Source: Clostridiales bacterium | GTDB taxonomy: Bacteria; Bacillota; Clostridia; Lachnospirales; Lachnospiraceae | Assembly: GCA_021202925.1 (NCBI GenBank) | Contig: JAJQCD010000010.1 | Span: forward strand, 126,427 to 190,426 | Direction of reading: 5' to 3' | DNA length: 64,000 nucleotides | Part shown: positions 36,117 through 43,414 of the stretch, one piece after another | Numbering within the stretch: position 1 is the first letter of the stretch | How the letters are laid out: each line of letters opens with the position of its first letter | Made by a program: the position numbers and the translations under genes | Notes under the pieces: generated by a model | Database searches by the model: none | Told to the model about the DNA's origin: nothing | Seen by the model: the letters and a program-made list of their open reading frames with translations, nothing else

Positions 36117-37637
36117 ATGGAAAAGACGGCGAACGCAAGGAAAGGTGGTAAGGTTCTGGACTTTATCGAGCGGGTGGGAAATAAACTTCCTCATCCGTAC
36201 ATTTTGTTTCTGTGGCTGTGTCTGATTCTGGCTGTGATCAGTCTGCTGTGCAGTGTGGGAGGCGTGAGCGTGGTCAACCCGACCAGCGGAGATACGGTCG
36301 TGGCGAACAGCCTGCTGAGTAAGGATGGGCTGATCTGGCTGTTAAAGAATCTTCTGTCAAATTTCCAGAATTTTGCACCATTGGGGCTGGTGCTGGCCAT
36401 GCAGATGGCAATTGGCTTTGCGGAGCGGGTAGGGCTTCTGACGACAGCCATGAGAAAGGCGATCCTGGGTGTGCCGCTCTGGGCGCTGACGGCCACGGTG
36501 CTGTTTCTGGGAATTAATGGCAGTATTGCTTCTGAGGCCTCGATTATCGTGGTTCCGTCGCTGGCTGCCGCTGCTTTTGAATCGGTGGGGATGCATCCGA
36601 TCGCGGGACTGCTTGCCGGCTACGCGGCGACGAACGCCGGATTTACCGCCTGTATCATCATCGCGGGAACGGATGTGCTCCTGTCCGGCGTGACGGAGAC
36701 GGCTGCTCAGCTGATCGATCCGGCCATGCAGGTGAACGCGACCTGTAACTGGTATTTTATGATTGCTTCCGTGTTTCTGCTGACAATCGTGGGCGTATTT
36801 GTCAACCGGCAGTTTATCGTGCCGAGACTGGGCGAATATCATCCGCAGAACGGCGAAGCTTCTACGGAGCAGGATGTGACCAGCGCTCAGAGTAAGGCGC
36901 TGCGCAATGCGGGTATTTTTACGGTTCTGTATATCCTCCTGTTTGCAGTGATGGTGATTCCTGCGAACGGCATCCTCAGAGGAGAGGATGGCTCGATTCT
37001 GAACGGACCGTTTATCGCCGGTCTGGTTCCGGTTCTGATTCTGTTCTTTATTCTGGTGGGCGTTGTCTACGGTATTACGGCCGGAACGATTAAAAACAGT
37101 TCCGATGTGCCGAACCTGATGGCGCAGGCACTGGACGGGATGACCAGCTATATTGTCCTGGTATTCGTGATTGCACAGTTTATCAACATGTTCAGCTATA
37201 CCAATCTTGGCATGATTATCGCGGTCAAGAGCGCGGACGCCCTGAAGGCGGCCGGTTTTACGGGCATTCCGCTGATGCTGTTCTTTATCCTGCTCTGCTG
37301 CGTGGTTAACCTGTTTATGACGAGCGGTTCAGGCAAGTGGTACATTTTTGCGCCGATTCTGGTTCCCATGATGATGATGATGGGATACAGCCCCGCGTTT
37401 GCGCAGATCATTTATCGAATCGGAGATTCCACGACCAACGCGATCACGCCGATCTATCCGTATATTCCGATTGCGATCGGTATGGCGAAAACCTACGACA
37501 AGGATTTTGGCATGGGCAGCCTGATCTCGATGATGCTGCCGTACTCGGTGGCCTTCCTGCTGGTCTGGATTGTGCAGCTGATTATCTGGATGGGATTCAA
37601 TCTGCCGCTGGGACCAGGAGCGGGAGTCTTCCTGTAA
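36117..37637 (+). CDS. AbgT-family transporter
   Basis: 506-residue membrane protein with about twelve to thirteen helices. FIERVGNKLPHPYILFLWLC near the N-terminus and the C-terminal TSGSGKWYIFAPILVPMMMM are hallmarks of AbgT (p-aminobenzoyl-glutamate transporter/MtrF) proteins. These carry aminoacyl-benzoate or short-peptide-like molecules, sometimes outward. GDSTTNAITPIYPYIPI is also conserved. AAGGAG precedes ATG 36117. The following S9 peptidase begins 13 bases after the stop, suggesting import of a peptide or N-acyl amino acid that is hydrolysed inside. Confidence 0.9.
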   Translation: MEKTANARKGGKVLDFIERVGNKLPHPYILFLWLCLILAVISLLCSVGGVSVVNPTSGDTVVANSLLSKDGLIWLLKNLLSNFQNFAPLGLVLAMQMAIGFAERVGLLTTAMRKAILGVPLWALTATVLFLGINGSIASEASIIVVPSLAAAAFESVGMHPIAGLLAGYAATNAGFTACIIIAGTDVLLSGVTETAAQLIDPAMQVNATCNWYFMIASVFLLTIVGVFVNRQFIVPRLGEYHPQNGEASTEQDVTSAQSKALRNAGIFTVLYILLFAVMVIPANGILRGEDGSILNGPFIAGLVPVLILFFILVGVVYGITAGTIKNSSDVPNLMAQALDGMTSYIVLVFVIAQFINMFSYTNLGMIIAVKSADALKAAGFTGIPLMLFFILLCCVVNLFMTSGSGKWYIFAPILVPMMMMMGYSPAFAQIIYRIGDSTTNAITPIYPYIPIAIGMAKTYDKDFGMGSLISMMLPYSVAFLLVWIVQLIIWMGFNLPLGPGAGVFL

Positions 37638-37650
37638 GGAGGTTACCGTG

Positions 37651-39819
37651 ATGACAGATGTTCAGATGGAAGCACGTTATCGGGAAGCCGTCCGGCTTTA
37701 TACGAGAAATACCAGGAGCAGTGTGTTAAATGGCAGTCCGGCTATCTGCTGGGAGCCGGATGGGCTTTCCTTCACTTATGAGCGTCAGGTAAGAGAAGAA
37801 GACGGAATTCAGAATGTGACAGTCCGGGTCGACGCTCTTACCGGAGAGACGAAGGAGATGCATTCCGGAGAACCGACGAAGGGAGACGGGACGCTTTTTC
37901 CGGTGGACTGGAGTATCTCGCCGGACGGAGGTCATGCCCTGTATACCAGGGATCATAATCTGGTTATGCGTGAGATATCGTCCGGGCTGGAGTCGGTTCT
38001 GACAAAGGACGGAGAAGCCTTATGTGAATATGGCTGTTACATTGATATTTACAGCCAGATTACGGTACAGAGGGAAGGATATGTGGAACATCCGCTGGTT
38101 TGCTGGAGTCCCGACGGGAGATATTTTGTCACCTACCGGGCGGACCGGCGAACGACGAGACTGCTTCCGGTGATTGAATCCTTCCGGGAGGATGGCGCGG
38201 AGGATGTGCGTCCGCTTCTGCGGCAGTATCCCTGCCCGTTCGTGGTCGATGCGGACGGGGAGATTCCGCACTATTCGCTGTATGTGGGAGATACGGAGCA
38301 GAAGGTGCTGCGGCGTGTGGACGCACCGGATTTCCTGTATCCGGTGTTCACCTCCGCGGAAAAGTCGATTGTCCGCTGGATGGACGATAGCAGCGAATTT
38401 TATTTCACCTGGATTGCCAGAGGATACCAGGAGGCGAGGCTGTATCTGGCGCAGGCGGCAGACGGGGGCGCGCGGGTCCTGGTTCGGGAGACGACGGACC
38501 GCTTCTTCAACCTGGGTGCGTTTCAGCTGCTGGATGGGTATGGAAGTTACCTGTTCTCCAATTTCGTGACCCAGGATCGTCGTTATGCCTTCTGGCAGAG
38601 TGAGAGAAGCGGGTATGCCCATATGTATCGCTATCGTCTGGAGCCGGATGGGAGCGTCTGTGAGGGTGACCTGTTTGATGAGGCTGCAGGCAGGCTGATT
38701 GTGCAGAAGCTGATTCGCGTCGACGAGGAAGAGCAAACGCTTTATTTCATGGGAAACCAGGAAGAAGCCTGTTCCGATCCGCTGTACTATCAGTTTTACG
38801 TTGTGAACCTGAATGGTTCCGGTCTCCGCCGCCTGACGCCGGAGGATGCGACCCATCGTGTTTCCATGGGAAGAAAAGGATTTGTGGATACGTATTCCCG
38901 CGTAGACGCGCCGCCGGTGACGGTGCTGCGTGACTTGGAAGGGAAGCTCATATGTAAGCTGGAGGAGGCGGATGTGTCGCAGCTTCTGGAACTGGGTTAT
39001 CAGTTTCCGGAACGCTTTACCGTGACGGCGGCAGATGGAAAGACGACACTTTATGGAATTCTGATCCGCCCGGCACACATGGAGCCCGGTCGGAAGTATC
39101 CGCTGATTGATTATATCTACGGCGGGGCGCAGCTGTACAATGTTCCCCGTGAATTTACCTGGGACAATGCCATGAACCGTGAAATCTTTGGCGGCCTGCA
39201 GTCTTTTGCAAAGCTGGGTTTCGCAGGGATCATTCTGGACGGGCGTGGAACGCCTGGAAGGGGCATGGAGTTCCACGGATTCAGTTATCAGAATATTCAT
39301 GGCTGCGCGGGGCTTGAAGATCACGCTGCCTGTTTAAAGGAACTTGCGGAGAAATATCCGTTCCTTGATTGTAATCGTGTCGGGATGTGGGGCAACTCCG
39401 CGGGCGGATACGCGACGGTTTCGGCCATGCTTCGCTATCCGCAGGTTTACCGGGCAGGTGTGGCTTCATCGGGGAATTATGACCAGCGCATGTATGAGCA
39501 TTCCTGGACCGAGCGGTATTATGGACTTTATCAGAAGGAGCTGTATGAAAAGGGCGATATCACCCGCCTTGCCGGGCGGCTTACGGGACGGCTGCTGCTG
39601 GCTTACGGGGCAATGGATGACAATGTATCCATGTCTCAGACGCTGCGTTTGTGTGATGAACTGAATCGCCATGGAAAGGTTTATGATCTGCTGGCGCTTC
39701 CGCGTTCCAACCATAATGTACCGTCAGATCTGTATTTTGTGCGGCGCAAGATGGACTTTTTTGTGAAGGAGCTTTTGGGAGAGGAACCGCCGGCAGAAAT
39801 ATCCGGGGAGGTATTATGA
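37651..39819 (+). CDS. S9-family prolyl oligopeptidase (dipeptidyl-peptidase IV-like), cytosolic
   Basis: 722 residues. The N-terminal beta-propeller (about 30-440) has WSPDGRYFVTYRADRRTTR and WMDDSSEFYFTW blades. The C-terminal alpha/beta hydrolase domain has the nucleophile in GNSAGGYATVS, the aspartate in GAMDDNVSMS and the histidine in PRSNHNVPSD. There is no signal peptide or membrane anchor, so it acts in the cytosol on imported peptides, probably releasing X-Pro or X-Ala dipeptides. AAGGAGG fixes the ATG. The amidohydrolase overlaps its end by four bases. Confidence 0.92.
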   Translation: MTDVQMEARYREAVRLYTRNTRSSVLNGSPAICWEPDGLSFTYERQVREEDGIQNVTVRVDALTGETKEMHSGEPTKGDGTLFPVDWSISPDGGHALYTRDHNLVMREISSGLESVLTKDGEALCEYGCYIDIYSQITVQREGYVEHPLVCWSPDGRYFVTYRADRRTTRLLPVIESFREDGAEDVRPLLRQYPCPFVVDADGEIPHYSLYVGDTEQKVLRRVDAPDFLYPVFTSAEKSIVRWMDDSSEFYFTWIARGYQEARLYLAQAADGGARVLVRETTDRFFNLGAFQLLDGYGSYLFSNFVTQDRRYAFWQSERSGYAHMYRYRLEPDGSVCEGDLFDEAAGRLIVQKLIRVDEEEQTLYFMGNQEEACSDPLYYQFYVVNLNGSGLRRLTPEDATHRVSMGRKGFVDTYSRVDAPPVTVLRDLEGKLICKLEEADVSQLLELGYQFPERFTVTAADGKTTLYGILIRPAHMEPGRKYPLIDYIYGGAQLYNVPREFTWDNAMNREIFGGLQSFAKLGFAGIILDGRGTPGRGMEFHGFSYQNIHGCAGLEDHAACLKELAEKYPFLDCNRVGMWGNSAGGYATVSAMLRYPQVYRAGVASSGNYDQRMYEHSWTERYYGLYQKELYEKGDITRLAGRLTGRLLLAYGAMDDNVSMSQTLRLCDELNRHGKVYDLLALPRSNHNVPSDLYFVRRKMDFFVKELLGEEPPAEISGEVL

Positions 39820-41081
39820 AGAACAGATATCAGATTCTGCGCTGTGGAAGACTCTATGACGGAGTGACGGATGAGTGGAAGAGCGGGCAGAGCATTTTGG
39901 TGGACGGAGAGCGGATTGCCGAAGTGGGAGCAGAGGTGACGGAGCCGGACGGGGCGCAGGTGATCGATCTTGCGGATTGCCAGGTGACGCCGGGGCTCAT
40001 CGACGCCCATATGCACATGGATTACTTTGACTGGCATACGATTCGCGAAGAGGTCTATTCGCAGACGGAAGAGGCAAAAGCGCTGGCGGTCGCCCGCTGT
40101 GCGGAAAAGTCCCTGCGCCGTGGTTTTACAACGGTGCGCCATGTGGGCGGTATCACAAGCAACAGCTACGGAGTCCTGGATGTGAAACGGGCCATTGCGC
40201 GCGGTTATCTGAAAGGTGCCCGCATTGTGGCTGCGCCGATGTTTCTCTGTTCGGCCGGCAGTCACGGTGATCTGAGTCAGGGTTTTGCGGGAAATCCGGG
40301 TCTTTCCGCCATTCTGCAGAAGCAGCGGACGACGCTTGGCAGCGGGCATGATTTTTTCGTCAACGCGGTGCGCGAACAGGTGAAATATGGTTCGGATTTT
40401 CTGAAGATCATGGCGACCGGCGGTTTTTTCACGCCGAACGATACGCCGATTCAGCAGCAGCTGAATGATGAGGAACTGGATGCAATCATCACAACGGCAC
40501 ATGAACTTGGCAAAACGGTGACTGCTCATGTTTATACGAATGAACTGATGCAGAAGATGATCGCCCTGGGAATTGACGGCATGGAGCATGGGAGCCTGAT
40601 GAATCGGGAGACGGCGGCTTTGATGGAAGAAAAGGATATTTATCTTGTGCCGACCTTCTGTCCGTACGAGGAAGCCGTGCATTACGATCCGGAGGAAATT
40701 AAAAAGAAGCAGCCGGAATTCCGGCGCAAGCTGGAGCTTTACAAGGATGCGCTGCAGGCCGGGCGCGAGGTAATCTGCCACAGCCACATCCGTCTCGAAT
40801 ATGGCACGGATTTTGTCGCCAATCATCAGAACTATGAGAGCGGTTATGAATACGAAGCCTGGATCCACAGCGGCATGTCGCCGTTTGCGGCGTTGCGCGC
40901 CGCTACCGCCACGAACGCGGGAATTCTGCAGCTTGCCGATGAGATCGGAACGATTGAACCGGGGAAAGCCGCCGATATCGCCGGATGGAGACGGGATCTG
41001 ATGACGGATGCGAGAGCCCTGCTTGACTGTGGCTTTGTGATGAAAGGCGGGAAGGTTTACCGCACAGAGAGCTGCCTGTAG
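39816..41081 (+). CDS. Metal-dependent amidohydrolase, prolidase/imidazolonepropionase-like
   Basis: 421 residues with an N-terminal composite beta domain and TIM barrel. Metal ligands are the HxH pair in DAHMHMD, the probable carboxylated lysine in FLKIMATGG, the histidines in TAHVY and MEHGS, and the aspartate in YGTDF. Such enzymes in the Sgx9260/Cc2672 group are Xaa-Pro, Xaa-Arg or related dipeptidases, which fits coupling (ATGA overlap) to an S9 peptidase. The end EIGTIEPGKAADIAGW is the usual amidohydrolase C-terminal strand. The precise dipeptide substrate is unknown. Confidence 0.88.
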   Translation: MKNRYQILRCGRLYDGVTDEWKSGQSILVDGERIAEVGAEVTEPDGAQVIDLADCQVTPGLIDAHMHMDYFDWHTIREEVYSQTEEAKALAVARCAEKSLRRGFTTVRHVGGITSNSYGVLDVKRAIARGYLKGARIVAAPMFLCSAGSHGDLSQGFAGNPGLSAILQKQRTTLGSGHDFFVNAVREQVKYGSDFLKIMATGGFFTPNDTPIQQQLNDEELDAIITTAHELGKTVTAHVYTNELMQKMIALGIDGMEHGSLMNRETAALMEEKDIYLVPTFCPYEEAVHYDPEEIKKKQPEFRRKLELYKDALQAGREVICHSHIRLEYGTDFVANHQNYESGYEYEAWIHSGMSPFAALRAATATNAGILQLADEIGTIEPGKAADIAGWRRDLMTDARALLDCGFVMKGGKVYRTESCL

Positions 41082-41176
41082 CGGATTTTTCCACTGTCTG
41101 TTCTGGGCAGGGAAGAGACTCTGCGTCCATGGATGCTGCAGAGCAGGCCGCCCAGAATGTGAACGTGTTCCAGCAT
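41057..41176 (-). CDS. Possible 39-residue small protein after bioY
   Basis: A minus-strand frame begins ATG at 41176, 8 bases after a perfect AGGAGG that itself abuts the bioY stop codon. It encodes MLEHVHILGGLLCSIHGRRV and 19 more residues, with a basic C-terminus. Its 3' end overlaps the end of the convergent amidohydrolase gene. There is no recognised family. Strong ribosome-binding placement is the only support; it may be spurious. Confidence 0.3.
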   Translation of the reverse strand: MLEHVHILGGLLCSIHGRRVSSLPRTDSGKIRYRQLSVR

Positions 41177-41188
41177 AATCGGAACCTC

Positions 41189-41752
41189 CTAGAAAAGTCC
41201 TGTTCGCCGTATTGCTTTCGCCAGCGCAGCGGCAGCAATGCATTTGGCGACATCAAGCGGAATAAACGGAAGCACCGCCTGAACAAGAATCGCGGGCCAG
41301 GGCTGATTGGTGACAAAGTGCATCTGCAGCGCACCAAAGAAATAAATGAGCGGGATGCCGACAATGATCAGGAAGGCTGTCTGGAGACGGAGATCCTTTA
41401 CCTTCTGACAGAAACAGGAAATCAGCACAGTGGTGATCAGCCATCCGAAAAAATATCCGCCGGAAGGGCCAAATAGTCTTCCGGGACCGCTGGTTCCGCC
41501 GGAGAAGACAGGAACGCCGATCAGGCCAATCAGAATGTAGGTCAGTATTACCAGAAAGGCCTGCTTTGGGCGCAGCAGAAGGCCAATGAAATTGACAATC
41601 AGTGTCTGTGCGGTAAGATTGACGCTCGAAAATGGAAGCGGAATCGAGATATAGGCCGAGGCGGAGATCAGGGCGACCATCATGGCCATAACGGTGAGGT
41701 TGTTTACCGAGCGGATATCGGATTTGTCAGAAGTGATTGTTTTTGTGTTCAT
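41189..41752 (-). CDS. bioY: Biotin transporter, ECF substrate-binding subunit BioY
   Basis: 187-residue membrane protein with about six helices. MAMMVALISASAYISIPLPF and the conserved SGGTSGPGRLFGPSGGYFFG (BioY biotin-binding loop) identify it. It captures biotin and works with the energy-coupling module EcfAAT encoded elsewhere. GGGAGG nine bases upstream fixes ATG 41752. A long 5' leader of about 165 bases carries no recognised riboswitch. The promoter contains a BirA-type operator, so transcription should fall when biotin is plentiful. Confidence 0.95.
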   Translation of the reverse strand: MNTKTITSDKSDIRSVNNLTVMAMMVALISASAYISIPLPFSSVNLTAQTLIVNFIGLLLRPKQAFLVILTYILIGLIGVPVFSGGTSGPGRLFGPSGGYFFGWLITTVLISCFCQKVKDLRLQTAFLIIVGIPLIYFFGALQMHFVTNQPWPAILVQAVLPFIPLDVAKCIAAAALAKAIRRTGLF

Positions 41753-41921
41753 ACTTGAGTTCCTCCCTTTTGTAGACTGAGCCTGGCATAGTTGTCTGCC
41801 ATGGCAGCGGAATCGTTGCCGATGGATGATTCTGCAGCCAGGCGGTGAAGCGAAATCTGCATGCGTCATGCGGAACATCGATCGCTTCCTTGCAGACAGA
41901 TGCGGTTGAAAATCGTTTTTC

Positions 41922-41950
41922 AGTATAACGCACGAAAAACTAATTGTCAA
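41922..41950 (-). promoter_or_regulatory. bioY promoter
   Basis: On the minus strand, TTGACA (plus 41945-41950), 17-bp spacer, TATACT (plus 41922-41927). Confidence 0.85.
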
Positions 41951-41975
41951 CTAAAATCTAAAGGAAGGTTAACAA
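41944..41975 (-). promoter_or_regulatory. BirA-type biotin operator upstream of bioY
   Basis: On the minus strand TTGTTAAC (plus 41968-41975), 16 bases, then GTTGACAA (plus 41944-41951). This is the inverted repeat TTGTTAAC/GTTAACAA with one mismatch, close to the known BirA consensus in arms and spacing. It overlaps the -35 box. Confidence 0.78.
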
Positions 41976-42013
41976 TAGACGTAATCGAATTTTTAAGATT
42001 GACATCAGATGCC

Positions 42014-42042
42014 TTGAAAGGAAGCATTATTTGTGATACCAT
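42014..42042 (+). promoter_or_regulatory. Probable mscS promoter
   Basis: TTGAAA (42014-42019), 17-bp spacer, TACCAT (42037-42042), 45 bp before mscS. An additional TTGACA at 41999 lacks a well-spaced -10. Confidence 0.5.
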
Positions 42043-42087
42043 ATGTTTGTATGGGTAAAAAATACATATCAGAAAGGATGAACGAAA

Positions 42088-42882
42088 ATGGAAAACTGGT
42101 TAAACAGCATCATTGACATCATCACATCGGCGGGCGGCAAGATTATTCTCGCACTGGTTGTCCTGATTGTCGGAAACATTGTCATCAAAGGTTTTTTGAG
42201 CGCCCTGAGGAAGAACAAAATCTTTGATAAGGTTGAGGATTCGGTACGGACTTTCACCTTAAGCTTCGTCAATGGGATCCTCTATGTGATTCTGGTCATT
42301 GCCGTCATCGGAATTCTTGGTGTACCGATGGCCTCCGTGATCACGGTTCTGGCCTCGGCCGGCGTCGCGATTGGCCTGGCTCTGCAGGGAGCGCTTTCCA
42401 ATCTGGCCGGCGGCATTATGCTGATGATTTTCAAGCCCTTCCGCGTGGGGGATTTTGTCGAGGCTTCAGGAGCGACCGGCGTTGTTCAGGAGATTACCAT
42501 GTTCTATACGGTGTTTCTTTCCCTGGACAACAAGCGCATTACGGTGCCGAACGGCAATCTGATGAACGCGAACATCACCGATTATTCTTCCGAGGAACTG
42601 CGCCGGGTGGATCTGACCTTTACCTGTGCAAAGAGTGAGAAACCGGCAGAGATTCAGAAGCTCATTCTCACCACGATTGACGGGGTGGCCAATACATTAA
42701 AATCGCCGGAACCGTTTGCCCGTTTAAGCGGCGGTGACAACGAGTCGATGGAGTTTACCGTGCGCGTCTGGTGTAAGAATGCGGATTACTGGGACGTCTA
42801 CTTTGACCTGAATCAGAGCATTGTCGAAGCCTTCGGGGCGAAGGGTGTGCAGGCGCCGGCGAAGAGAATCACCGTGGGATAA
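42088..42882 (+). CDS. mscS: Small-conductance mechanosensitive channel MscS
   Basis: 264 residues. Three N-terminal membrane helices end in the pore helix ASAGVAIGLALQGALSNLAG, followed by the beta domain with FKPFRVGDFVEASGATGVV and ITVPNGNLMNANITDYS. The channel opens under membrane tension to release solutes on osmotic down-shock. AGAAAGGATG precedes the start. The following small gene lies 60 bases downstream and may be co-transcribed. Confidence 0.95.
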   Translation: MENWLNSIIDIITSAGGKIILALVVLIVGNIVIKGFLSALRKNKIFDKVEDSVRTFTLSFVNGILYVILVIAVIGILGVPMASVITVLASAGVAIGLALQGALSNLAGGIMLMIFKPFRVGDFVEASGATGVVQEITMFYTVFLSLDNKRITVPNGNLMNANITDYSSEELRRVDLTFTCAKSEKPAEIQKLILTTIDGVANTLKSPEPFARLSGGDNESMEFTVRVWCKNADYWDVYFDLNQSIVEAFGAKGVQAPAKRITVG

Positions 42883-42942
42883 CGGACGCCCTTTTATGGT
42901 GACGACAGAACAGAAACTGGAAATGACAGGCAGGTGAGAGAA

Positions 42943-43008
42943 ATGGGCAGAGGAATTCCCTGGCTGGACTTCTCCTCCTCCCGGGAGAAAAGAAAGCGGG
43001 AGAAATGA
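42943..43008 (+). pseudogene. N-terminal 21 codons of a small gene ended by in-frame TGA
   Basis: ATG 42943 has AGGTGAGA upstream and encodes MGRGIPWLDFSSSREKRKRE plus a lysine before TGA at 43006-43008. The same frame continues YYRA into the 104-residue frame at 43021, with similar Arg/Lys/Glu-rich composition. TGG at the stop position would give one protein of about 130 residues. Confidence 0.5.
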
Positions 43009-43020
43009 TATTACCGGGCC

Positions 43021-43335
43021 ATGTTTCCCTTTGGGGAGGCGCAGCGGGAACGGGAGCGGGAGCTTCTGATTCGCTGTACGGATACCAGGCTGGGTGCGGA
43101 AGAACTGCTTTATCAGCTTCTGTGTGTGCGGGAGGCCTTGCAGGATGAGGATGAAGAGTCCCGGGAGGAAGCGCTCGATGACTGGAAAAGGAGCCGGATT
43201 GCTGCGAAGCTGAGCGAGGCGGACCGACGGGTTGTGTATGCGCTTGCCGCCATGCCCATGTCCTGCTCCAGTCTGGAGGAATATCCGGATGAGGATACGT
43301 TGAAACAGAAAGCAGAGAAGATCGGTCTGGAATGA
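43021..43335 (+). CDS. Small charged protein of unknown function, possibly missing its N-terminus
   Basis: 104 residues, rich in Glu and Arg, predicted mostly helical (EAQRERERELLIRC, EELLYQLLCVREALQDEDEE). ATG 43021 lacks a good ribosome-binding site. The better start is 42943, which is separated by an in-frame TGA at 43006. The C-terminal DEDTLKQKAEKIGLE ends before a bidirectional terminator shared with carB. I recognise no family. It probably belongs to the mscS transcription unit. Confidence 0.6.
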   Translation: MFPFGEAQRERERELLIRCTDTRLGAEELLYQLLCVREALQDEDEESREEALDDWKRSRIAAKLSEADRRVVYALAAMPMSCSSLEEYPDEDTLKQKAEKIGLE

Positions 43336-43346
43336 CAGACGACAGA

Positions 43347-43389
43347 CAGGCCGCGAATGGATCAGACAATTCATTCGCGGCCTGTTTTC
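43347..43389. terminator. Bidirectional terminator between the small gene and carB
   Basis: CAGGCCGCGAATG (43347-43359) and CATTCGCGGCCTG (43372-43384) form a perfect 13-bp stem, followed by TTTT on the plus strand. On the minus strand the carB transcript also enters this hairpin. Confidence 0.85.
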
Positions 43390-43414
43390 TGTCGCCTGGA
43401 CGGCGGGAAGTAGT

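Noticed and set aside
39681..41243. 520-codon minus-strand frame opposite the S9 peptidase end, amidohydrolase and bioY end
   Set aside because: It crosses three real genes, has no family motif, and starts inside bioY's 3' part. It is a shadow frame.
41753..41915. Riboswitch in the bioY leader
   Set aside because: No biotin riboswitch class is known, and the leader shows no terminator. The BirA-type operator explains regulation.
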